Below the pieces are notes generated by a model. The model was not told where the DNA came from, did no database searches, and saw only the letters and a program-made list of their open reading frames with translations. This document shows positions 50,115 to 57,568 of a DNA stretch of 64,000 bases, one piece after another (within the stretch, counting starts at the first letter, position 1; every line of letters begins with the position of its first letter). The position numbers were made by a program, and so were the translations under genes. The DNA comes from Haloarcula japonica DSM 6131 (GTDB lineage Archaea; Halobacteriota; Halobacteria; Halobacteriales; Haloarculaceae). Location: positions 225,136 to 289,135 of the forward strand of contig NZ_AOLY01000042.1 of the NCBI RefSeq assembly GCF_000336635.1, in the 5' to 3' direction.

Positions 50115-52649
50115 ATGAGTTCGAACACGCTGCCAGCGGAGGCGAAGACAGTAATCATCGGTGGCGGTATCGTCGGGAACAGTCTCGCGTATCACCTCGC
50201 CCGGATGGGGCGTGAGGACATTGCGATTGTGGACAAGGGACCGTTGCCCGACCCCGGTGGCTCAACCGGTCATGCCTCGAACTTCCTGATGCCGGTGGAA
50301 CACTCGAAGGAGATGACCCACCTCACTCAGCGGAGTATCGAGCAATACAAAGACATGGACACGTTCAACAACAGCGGTGGTATAGAGGTCGCTCGGACCG
50401 ACGACCGTGTCGAGGAATTGAAACGGCGTGTCCAGTCGGCGAAGGCGTGGGGCGAACCGGCGGAACTTCTGACCCCCGAAGAAGTCGAAGACCTCGTCCC
50501 ATACGTCAACACTGACCTCATCAAAGCTGGGTTCTACAGCACCGGTGCCGGAACCTGCGACCCACTTCGAGCCGGCGAAGTGATGCGAGCGCGGGCGGAC
50601 GAGTACACCAATGGCGGACTGCACGTCTCGCCCAACACCGAAGTGCTCGACCTCCACGTCGAGAACGGCTCGATACAGGCAGTCGAGACAGACCGCGGGA
50701 CCGTCACGGCTGATGAGGTAGTCATCGCAGCCGGACTCTGGAGCCCGAAAATCGCCGAGATGGCCGGTGTCGATATTCCGCTGACACCAGCGGTCCATCA
50801 GATGGTCAGCGTCGGCCCGATCTCCTTTTTTGAGGACTACGAGGGCGAGATCTCGTTCCCGGTTGTCCGCGACATGGACACGCAGATGTACGAGCGCCAG
50901 CACGGGAACGACCTCGAAGTGGGGTCGTACCAGCACCGGCCGATACTCTGGGACGTCGAAGACATCCCGTCCATCGACGAAGCGCCGCTGTCTCCGACAC
51001 AGCCGCCGCTGACCGACGACGCCTTCGAGCAGTCGATGGCCGATGCACTGGAGATCGTCCCGGAACTCCTGGACGACCCCGAAGCTGGCATCCGCCATGA
51101 AATCGACGGCCTGCTTTCGCAAACACCCGACGGTGGGCCACTTCTGGGGCCACTGCAGGACGTCGACGGCCTGTGGTCGTGTGCCGCGGTCTGGATAAAG
51201 GAGGCCCCGGCCATCGGCGAAGCGGTCGCCCAGTGGATGACGCGTGGCTGGTCGGACATCGACCTCCACGGGGCCGACGTGAATCGGTTCTACGAGTACG
51301 GGAACTCCCGCTCGTTCGTCAAAGACCGAGCCAGCGAGGGGTTCCAGAAGATATACGACATCGTTCACCCGGCCGAGCAGTACCAGTCGGCGAGGGAGCT
51401 TCGGACGAGCCCGTTCTACGAGAAACAGGCTGATCTCGACGCGGAGTTCTACGAGGCGGCCGGCTGGGAGCGGCCACAGTGGTACGAGTCAAACAGCGAC
51501 CTGCTGGACCGGTACGAAGACGAACTCGCCGAGCTCCAGCGGCCCAACGAATGGGACTCGCGGTGGTGGTCACCGATTATCCTCGCGGAGCATCTCCACA
51601 CCCGCGAGCACGTGTCGATGATCGGCGACATGGGCTTCAGCATCTTCGACTTCCGCGGGTCGGACGTCGTCGACTACCTCGAACGGATGGCCGTGGGCCG
51701 GGTCGACGTCGATGTCGGAAAAACGGTGTACACCCCGATACTCGCCGAGAACGGTGGCTTCGTCTCGGACCTGACTATCGCTCGCCTCGGCCCCGAACAC
51801 TACCGGGTCATCACCGGCAGTGCGGCGGGCGGGTCCGACCGGGCCTGGTTCGGCGACCACATTCCGGACGATGCCGACGTAATGATGATCGACCGGTCCG
51901 AATCGCTGTGCACGCTGGGTGTCTGGGGACCGAACGCCCGAGATATGGTCGACAGTGTCACCGAGGAAGACATGTCCCACGACGCCTTCGAACCGTACAC
52001 GGCACAGAAAATCACGGTCGGTGAGGTCGACGCCTGGGCGATGCGACTCTCCTACATCGGCGAGCAGGGCTGGGAGATTTACGCCCCGATGGGCCAGGGT
52101 CGCCGCCTCTGGGACGTGCTGTGGGAGGCCGGGCAGGACCACAACGTCCGGCCGGCCGGCATGGGCGTCTACGGGACGACTGGACGGCTCGAGAAGGGGT
52201 ACCGACTGTTCGGGCACGAACTGGAACTGGACTACAACCCCGCGGAGGCCGGGCTGACGTTCCACGGCGTCAAGGACGCCGATTTCATCGGGAAAGAGGC
52301 CTACGCCGAGGCAATTGACGAGGAGAACACGGCCACGCTGTGTACGCTGTCCGTCGACGACCACGCTCCCGAGGGTGGCGAGCACCGCTTTATGCTCGGC
52401 AACGAACCGGTCCTCGACCAGAACGGAGACGTCTTGGTCGATGACGAAGGCCGCCGGTCCTACGTGACCAGCGCGGGGACCGGTCCGAGCGTCGGGAAGC
52501 ACCTCCTCATGGCGTACCTCCCGCAGTCCCACGCCGAGGAAGGGCAGAGCCTCCAGGTCGAGTACATGGGACAGCAGTATCCGGTAACGGTCGAAGTCGC
52601 CGGGAGTCGGCCGCTGTTCGACCCGGAGAACGACCGCATCAGAAGCTAG
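50115..52649 (+). CDS. FAD-dependent dehydrogenase with GcvT domain (dimethylglycine/sarcosine dehydrogenase-like)
   Basis: 844 residues. The N-terminal FAD-binding DAO domain (about 10-370) opens with TVIIGGGIVGNSLAYHLARMG; H53 in GGSTGHASNFL occupies the place where the related dimethylglycine dehydrogenases attach FAD covalently. A middle FAO_M-type segment follows. The C-terminal half (about 440-840) is a GcvT aminomethyltransferase domain with a GCV_T_C barrel (PEGGEHRFMLGNEPVLD near 750). The reaction expected is oxidation of an N-methyl group with transfer of the carbon to tetrahydrofolate. Electrons would go to the EtfBA proteins encoded just downstream (43-base gap). Substrate could be dimethylglycine, sarcosine or a related amine. 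Confidence 0.87.
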   Translation: MSSNTLPAEAKTVIIGGGIVGNSLAYHLARMGREDIAIVDKGPLPDPGGSTGHASNFLMPVEHSKEMTHLTQRSIEQYKDMDTFNNSGGIEVARTDDRVEELKRRVQSAKAWGEPAELLTPEEVEDLVPYVNTDLIKAGFYSTGAGTCDPLRAGEVMRARADEYTNGGLHVSPNTEVLDLHVENGSIQAVETDRGTVTADEVVIAAGLWSPKIAEMAGVDIPLTPAVHQMVSVGPISFFEDYEGEISFPVVRDMDTQMYERQHGNDLEVGSYQHRPILWDVEDIPSIDEAPLSPTQPPLTDDAFEQSMADALEIVPELLDDPEAGIRHEIDGLLSQTPDGGPLLGPLQDVDGLWSCAAVWIKEAPAIGEAVAQWMTRGWSDIDLHGADVNRFYEYGNSRSFVKDRASEGFQKIYDIVHPAEQYQSARELRTSPFYEKQADLDAEFYEAAGWERPQWYESNSDLLDRYEDELAELQRPNEWDSRWWSPIILAEHLHTREHVSMIGDMGFSIFDFRGSDVVDYLERMAVGRVDVDVGKTVYTPILAENGGFVSDLTIARLGPEHYRVITGSAAGGSDRAWFGDHIPDDADVMMIDRSESLCTLGVWGPNARDMVDSVTEEDMSHDAFEPYTAQKITVGEVDAWAMRLSYIGEQGWEIYAPMGQGRRLWDVLWEAGQDHNVRPAGMGVYGTTGRLEKGYRLFGHELELDYNPAEAGLTFHGVKDADFIGKEAYAEAIDEENTATLCTLSVDDHAPEGGEHRFMLGNEPVLDQNGDVLVDDEGRRSYVTSAGTGPSVGKHLLMAYLPQSHAEEGQSLQVEYMGQQYPVTVEVAGSRPLFDPENDRIRS

Positions 52650-52692
52650 CACAGCCAGCGAACCGACAACAACCAATATAGAGAGACACGAC

Positions 52693-53466
52693 ATGGACAC
52701 CGTAGCTTGCATCAAGCGCGTGCCGGACACCGGCGCGAAACTCACGCTGACTGACGACGAACAGCACATAGACACGAGCCATCTGGGGTTCACGATATCG
52801 CCTCACGAGGAGTGCGCCATCGAGGAAGCGATCCAGGTGGCCGACGACCACGACGGCACGGCAACCGTGTTGTCGCTCGGACCGGCGGACGCCGAGGAAC
52901 AACTTCGGACCGGGCTCGCGATGACAGCCGACGAGGCGACGTTGCTGGAAACCGACGGGAAAGAATGGCGGCCCCGCGAGACAGCGGCTGCCCTCGCAGA
53001 TGCGCTAAGCGGCGACTCCGGCACTGATCCGGAGTTCGACCTCTGCCTGTTCGGCAACGAATCGGCCGACGTGGCAAACCATCAGGTCGGGGTTCGCGTC
53101 GCCGAACGGCTGGACCTGCCGTTCGTCGCGGGTGTGACGGGTCTGACAATCGACGACGGGACGGTCGTGGTCGAGCGCGACGTGACCGGCGGAACCGAGG
53201 TGTACGAACTCGACCTCCCGGCGGCCGTCGGCGTGAAAGAAGGGCTCAACCAACCCCGGTACGCCTCGATGCGCGCCAAAATGCAGGCGCGCAAGCAGTC
53301 AATTGAGCGGCAGGACCCAGTCGCTAGCGAGTTCGAGGGGAGAATCGAGAAAGTCCGGTTGGAAGCGCCGGAGAGCACGGAGGGCGCGGCCGAGGTACTC
53401 GGCGAGGGACCCGACGCCGTGCCGGCGGTCGTCGACCTGCTCCGTGACGACCTGGAGGTGATCTGA
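52693..53466 (+). CDS. etfB: Electron transfer flavoprotein beta subunit
   Basis: 257 residues. Family features include the N-terminal VACIKRVPDTGAKL, the acidic ISPHEECAIEEAI, the nucleotide-binding DLCLFGNESADVANHQVG, and LPAAVGVKEGLNQPRYASM. With EtfA it carries electrons from the upstream dehydrogenase to the quinone pool through an ETF-quinone oxidoreductase, which is not in the window. It starts 43 bases after the flavoenzyme stop and ends 2 bases before etfA. Confidence 0.92.
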   Translation: MDTVACIKRVPDTGAKLTLTDDEQHIDTSHLGFTISPHEECAIEEAIQVADDHDGTATVLSLGPADAEEQLRTGLAMTADEATLLETDGKEWRPRETAAALADALSGDSGTDPEFDLCLFGNESADVANHQVGVRVAERLDLPFVAGVTGLTIDDGTVVVERDVTGGTEVYELDLPAAVGVKEGLNQPRYASMRAKMQARKQSIERQDPVASEFEGRIEKVRLEAPESTEGAAEVLGEGPDAVPAVVDLLRDDLEVI

Positions 53467-53468
53467 CC

Positions 53469-54437
53469 GTGATACTGAGCTTCGTTGAACACGCTGGCGG
53501 AAGCCCCGAAGAACCCTCGCTGGAGGCACTTACGCTGGCTCGGGAACTGGCAACGGCAACCGATGCACCGCTCGAAGTCGTCGCGTTCGGCACAGAAGCG
53601 TCGGCGCTCGGTGACACCCTCAGAGCGTACGGCGTCGAGACGGTCCACCGCGTCGCCGATGATAGACTGGACACGTACGCACCCGAGGCCTGGGCGGAGA
53701 GTGTCGCCCAGTTGCTTGACGCCACGGACCCGGAGGCGGTCGTCGCCCCGGGAACCGACCGCGGACAGGAGGTGCTAGCCCACGTCGGTGCCAAGTGTGA
53801 CCTGCCGATGGCGGCCAACTGCCTTGACGTCGAGCTAAGTGAGGTGTACGAACTGTCGCGCCAGCGGTGGGGCGGCAGCCTCGTCGAACACGCACGTCTG
53901 GACAGTGATACGAAACTGCTGACGGCAGCGCCACACGAGTTCTCACCGGAAACGGCGGTAGAAGCAGCCGATACCTCTGTCCAGCCGTTCGAACCGACGC
54001 TCGACGAAAGCGCGTTTCGGGTCAGCGTCGACCGCGTCGAGGAGTCCGACGAGAGCGGTGTCTCGCTCGGTGAGGCCCGCGTTGTGGTCGGCGGCGGGCG
54101 CGGCATCGGCGGCCCGGAGGACTACGACAAACTTGAGACGCTGGCCGATAGCCTCAGCGGAACCGTCGGCGCATCGCGGGCCGCTGTCAACGAGGGCTGG
54201 CGACCACACGATGACCAGATCGGACAGACTGGCACGAAGATCAGCCCGGACCTCTACGTGGCCTGTGGCATCAGCGGTGCAGTGCAGCACATGGTGGGCT
54301 GTAAGGGTGCGGACAACATCCTCGCAGTCAACACCGACCCGGAGGCGGCCATCATGCAGAAGGCTGACTACGCCGTCGTCGGTGACCTGCACGAGGTCGT
54401 ACCGGAACTGAACAACGCACTGGCTGACGAGCGCTGA
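53469..54437 (+). CDS. etfA: Electron transfer flavoprotein alpha subunit
   Basis: 322 residues. The C-terminal FAD-binding domain is clear: VVVGGGRGIGGPEDYDKLE, ASRAAVNEGWRPHDDQIGQTG, ISPDLYVACGISGAVQHM, and ILAVNTDPEAAIMQKADY. The start is a GTG immediately after the etfB stop; the tight spacing fixes it. It completes the flavoenzyme-etfB-etfA operon. Confidence 0.93.
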   Translation: MILSFVEHAGGSPEEPSLEALTLARELATATDAPLEVVAFGTEASALGDTLRAYGVETVHRVADDRLDTYAPEAWAESVAQLLDATDPEAVVAPGTDRGQEVLAHVGAKCDLPMAANCLDVELSEVYELSRQRWGGSLVEHARLDSDTKLLTAAPHEFSPETAVEAADTSVQPFEPTLDESAFRVSVDRVEESDESGVSLGEARVVVGGGRGIGGPEDYDKLETLADSLSGTVGASRAAVNEGWRPHDDQIGQTGTKISPDLYVACGISGAVQHMVGCKGADNILAVNTDPEAAIMQKADYAVVGDLHEVVPELNNALADER

Positions 54438-54862
54438 AAGGACCAGCCTTCAGTTTGCAAGGAGATAGGAGCTGGCCGACTCGGAACACTCCTCGACAAC
54501 GTAGTCCCCGAAGTTGTCGACGGTTCCGACCGGCGGCGCACTGAACGCGAGTCAGACGTGTATCTCGTCTATGTGGTTACAGAGGTTCCGGACGCGGTCC
54601 GGATGGACACGGACGACACCGCCCTCGGGTATCTCTTGGACGGTCCCCTCGATGGATATCTGGCCACCGGTAGCGTTGCTGGCTGGATGATTTCGTACGG
54701 AGACACCATAACGCCGTTTTGTCACAGTCCGGTCATAGCCTCTGTGACGAGATAGCCCACGCGGAGGCCGAATATCTCCAGGGAAATCATTAGGCGAGTG
54801 GGCCGAGAGTGGTGTAGTATGGACAGTCAATCACCAGAGACGACCGGAATTGAGTCCGACAG
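54438..54862. other. Intergenic region of 425 bases with a doubtful small gene
   Basis: Between etfA and fchA. Both strands carry short open frames; the better one is given separately (54552-54725, minus). No RNA gene or strong repeat was recognised. Confidence 0.35.
54552..54725 (-). CDS. Possible 57-residue protein, unknown
   Basis: GTG-started frame with good haloarchaeal third-position GC in its second half. The product has a beta-rich look (GGQISIEGTVQEIPEGGVVRVHP) and no signal or membrane helix. No family recognised. A frame on the other strand covers the same bases, so either could be chance. Confidence 0.3.
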   Translation of the reverse strand: MTKRRYGVSVRNHPASNATGGQISIEGTVQEIPEGGVVRVHPDRVRNLCNHIDEIHV

Positions 54863-55456
54863 ATGACGTTCGCGGACCAGCCTATCGGCGAGTTTCTCGA
54901 TGACGTCGCGTCGGGCCAGGTGACCCCGAGTGGCGGCGCGGTCGCGGCCGTCGGCGGCGCGATGGGTGCGGCACTCTGTGAGATGGTCTGTATCCATACT
55001 GTCGGTACAGCCGGGTCCGATTCGGAGTCCGGTGAGCTAGCGGCTCTGGCGGACGACCTGGCCGACTGTCGGGAACGGCTGCTTGCCCTCGCTGATGAGG
55101 ACGCGGCAGCGGTCGACGCGGTCGGGGCCGCGTTCGAGTCCGGGGACGACGAGCGCATTCAGGCGGCCTCGAAACGCTCGACGGAAGTACCACTGGAGAC
55201 GGCCGAGATCTGTCTCGATGTCGTCGAGCGCGCCCGTACGGTGACTGCGAAGGGGACGCCGGTCGCCGTGCCGGACGCAGCTGTCGGGGCGCTGCTCGCG
55301 GCAGCGGCGCTACAGGCGTCCGTCTCGACCGTCCGGGCCAATCTCGACATGATAGACGACGAATCATTCGTGGCAGCGATGAAACAGCGAGCAGACGAGG
55401 CAGAAGCGGCCGGCGAAGCGGCGCTCGACGAGGCGGTCGCAAACGCTGAGCAATGA
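54863..55456 (+). CDS. fchA: Methenyltetrahydrofolate cyclohydrolase (formimino-THF cyclodeaminase family)
   Basis: 197 residues of the helical FTCD_C/FchA family. The family start is seen in FLDDVASGQVTPSGGAVAAVGGAMGAALCEMV, followed by LADEDAAAVDAVGAA and VPLETAEICLDVVE. In acetogens and purine fermenters FchA hydrolyses 5,10-methenyl-THF to 10-formyl-THF; some members deaminate formimino-THF instead. Here the next gene encodes formate-THF ligase, so the cyclohydrolase reading is preferred. With that ligase running in reverse it would turn formyl-THF into formate and ATP. Confidence 0.85.
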   Translation: MTFADQPIGEFLDDVASGQVTPSGGAVAAVGGAMGAALCEMVCIHTVGTAGSDSESGELAALADDLADCRERLLALADEDAAAVDAVGAAFESGDDERIQAASKRSTEVPLETAEICLDVVERARTVTAKGTPVAVPDAAVGALLAAAALQASVSTVRANLDMIDDESFVAAMKQRADEAEAAGEAALDEAVANAEQ

Positions 55457-55541
55457 GCGGAGTCCGCCCGTTGAACGTCGAGCGGTGTCGGTTAAAAGTC
55501 GAGACGGCGAACCGCGAAAGCTGAAACGAAGGACCGGCTCG

Positions 55542-57287
55542 TCAGAACAGGCCCGAAATGTTGCCGTCTTCGTCGATATCCATATCAGCCGCGGCTGGAC
55601 GAGCCGGGAGGCCGGGCATCGTGAGTGCGTCAGCCGTGAGAGCGACCAGGAAGCCCGCGCCAGCGGACGGGTACACTTCACTGATTTCGAGTTCCCAGCC
55701 CTCCGGCGCACCCTTCTGGCTCGCGTCGTCGCTCAGCGAGTGGAAGGTCTTGGACATGACAACCGGGTAGTCATCGAAGTCGAGTTCGTTCATCTGCTCG
55801 ATATCGTCAAGCGCGCCGCCGGTGTATTTCACGTCGTCAGCGCCGTAGATTTCGGTCGCGACTGTGTGGATCTTATCCTTGATGCTGTCCTCGTCGTCGT
55901 ACAGCATCTGGAAGTCCTCTTCGTTGCTCTCCTCGGTTGCCTCGATGACGTTCTCCGCGAGGTCGACACCGCCCTCGCTGCCGTCGGAGAACACGTTCGA
56001 CTCTGCGGCACGGACGCCGAGGTCGTCGCGGCAGTGGTCCAGCACGGCCTGAATCTCCTCGTCGGTGTCGTCAGGGAAGCGGTTGATCGAAACCACGACC
56101 GGGACGCCGAACTTCTGGAGGTTCCGGGCGTGCTTGTCGAGGTTCGAGAAGCCGGCTTCGACGGCCTCGACACCGGCCTCGTCGATCTCGTCGTAGTCGA
56201 CCGGCCACTGGTCGAGTCCGTGGTACTTGAGTGCGCGAACCGATGCCACGAGAACGACGGCGTTTGGCGTCATGTCGCCCATGCGGCAGACGACGTCCAT
56301 GAACTTCTCTGCGCCGAGATCGGAGCCGAAGCCGGCCTCGGTGACGAGATAGTCACCCATGCCGAAGGCGGTCTTGTCAGCGACCAGTGAGTTCGTCCCG
56401 TGAGCGATGTTCGCGAACGGGCCGCCGTGGACCAGGGCTGGCGTGCCCTCAATGGTCTGGACAACGTTCGGCTTGATGGCGTCCCGGAGCAACATCGTGG
56501 CCGGGCCAGTCGCCTCGATGTCGTCGACAGTGACCGGCTCGCCGTCCTCGTCGTAGGCGACGATAATGCGGCTGACTCGTTCCTTGAGGTCGCCGATATC
56601 GGTGGCCAGACAGAGGACAGCCATCAGCTCGGACGCGGCGGTGAGGATGAAGTTGTCCTCTCGTGGAGTCCCGCCTGTCTTGCCGCCGAGGCCCACGACG
56701 GTTTCCCGGAGCGCGCGGTCGTTCATGTCGATGGCGCGCGGCCACGCGACGTTGTTGATATCGATATCCAGGTCGTCGCCCTGCGATATCTTCGCGTCCA
56801 GCATCGCCGCGATGAGGTTGTGCGCGGACGTGAGTGCGTGCAGGTCACCAGTGAAGTGGAGGTTGATGTCCTCCATCGGCAGTACCTGTGACCGGCCGCC
56901 ACCTGCCGCACCGCCTTTGACGCCGAACACCGGGCCAAGCGACGGCTCCCGGATGGCGATCATCGCTTCCTCGCCGACGTGGTTGAGCGTCTGGCCGAGG
57001 CCGACGGTGGTTACCGTTTTCCCTTCACCTTTTGGGGTCGGCGTCATCCCGGTTACCAGAACGAGGTTCTGTTCCTTGTTCTCGGCCTGGTCGCGGAGGC
57101 GCTCGATGGCGTGTTGTTTGACTTTCGCGGTGTATTCGCCGAAGTACTGGAGGTCGTCGAGCCCGAGCCCCCACGGCTCGACCAGTTCCCAGATCGGCTC
57201 CATGTCGGTCGACTGGGCGATATCGTAGTCCGTGGGAATCGGCTCTTGACTCTCTTCGGTCGGGGATTGCTCGTCCTGTGATGACAT
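55542..57287 (-). CDS. fhs: Formate-tetrahydrofolate ligase
   Basis: 581 residues, full length for the family. The P-loop is TPTPKGEGKTVTTVGL near residue 80. REPSLGPVFGVKGGAAGGG, FTGDLHALTSAHNLIAAM, GGPFANIAHGTNSL, and SINRFPDDTDEE are diagnostic. The enzyme links formate, ATP and THF to 10-formyl-THF, and it is reversible. An acidic N-terminal extension of about 30 residues is present. It is convergent with fchA (85-base gap) and divergent from folCP, which ties it to the folate genes on both sides. Confidence 0.95.
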   Translation of the reverse strand: MSSQDEQSPTEESQEPIPTDYDIAQSTDMEPIWELVEPWGLGLDDLQYFGEYTAKVKQHAIERLRDQAENKEQNLVLVTGMTPTPKGEGKTVTTVGLGQTLNHVGEEAMIAIREPSLGPVFGVKGGAAGGGRSQVLPMEDINLHFTGDLHALTSAHNLIAAMLDAKISQGDDLDIDINNVAWPRAIDMNDRALRETVVGLGGKTGGTPREDNFILTAASELMAVLCLATDIGDLKERVSRIIVAYDEDGEPVTVDDIEATGPATMLLRDAIKPNVVQTIEGTPALVHGGPFANIAHGTNSLVADKTAFGMGDYLVTEAGFGSDLGAEKFMDVVCRMGDMTPNAVVLVASVRALKYHGLDQWPVDYDEIDEAGVEAVEAGFSNLDKHARNLQKFGVPVVVSINRFPDDTDEEIQAVLDHCRDDLGVRAAESNVFSDGSEGGVDLAENVIEATEESNEEDFQMLYDDEDSIKDKIHTVATEIYGADDVKYTGGALDDIEQMNELDFDDYPVVMSKTFHSLSDDASQKGAPEGWELEISEVYPSAGAGFLVALTADALTMPGLPARPAAADMDIDEDGNISGLF

Positions 57288-57394
57288 CTCTACTAGCCCT
57301 TCCCTTCACCGTCGTAATAATGTTAGTGAACCTGACACTACCGGAATAGGATGTGTTCGAGATGCCGTTACAACCCCCGGAGGCCACATCATGT

Positions 57395-57411
57395 ATCTCG
57401 GCTTACGAGAT
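57395..57411. repeat. Inverted repeat ATCTCG-gctta-CGAGAT in the fhs-folCP region
   Basis: A perfect 6-bp repeat with a 5-base centre, 108 bases upstream of the fhs ATG and 158 bases before folCP. It may be an operator for either divergent gene. Confidence 0.35.
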
Positions 57412-57515
57412 TGGTTCTCAGGCCCGAGGGTAGGGGATAACTCGGTCACGGGCTCAGGGTTAGTATTAGGATATTTCACCCGAATTGGTCGGATTACCGT
57501 GAAACACGCTAGTAA

Positions 57516-57532
57516 GCCAGGTTCGCCCTGGC
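57516..57532. promoter_or_regulatory. Inverted repeat GCCAGG-ttcgc-CCTGGC next to the folCP TATA box
   Basis: A perfect 6-bp repeat just upstream of the TATA-like ACATTAAT (57536-57543) and 37 bases before the folCP ATG. Its placement on the BRE side of the TATA box suits a repressor site for folate synthesis genes. Confidence 0.4.
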
Positions 57533-57568
57533 GATACATTAATCAGGCCACCGGCGACCAGTTATGGT

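Noticed and set aside
50262-51368. 368-codon open frame antisense to the FAD/GcvT enzyme
   Set aside because: No motif, unusual composition, and it lies wholly inside a strongly supported gene. The similar 407-codon frame at 51570-52793 was rejected for the same reason.
57400-57568. THF riboswitch before folCP
   Set aside because: The hairpins do not match the known THF riboswitch core, and the likely transcript start is only a few bases before the ATG, so the repeats would be in DNA rather than in the message.
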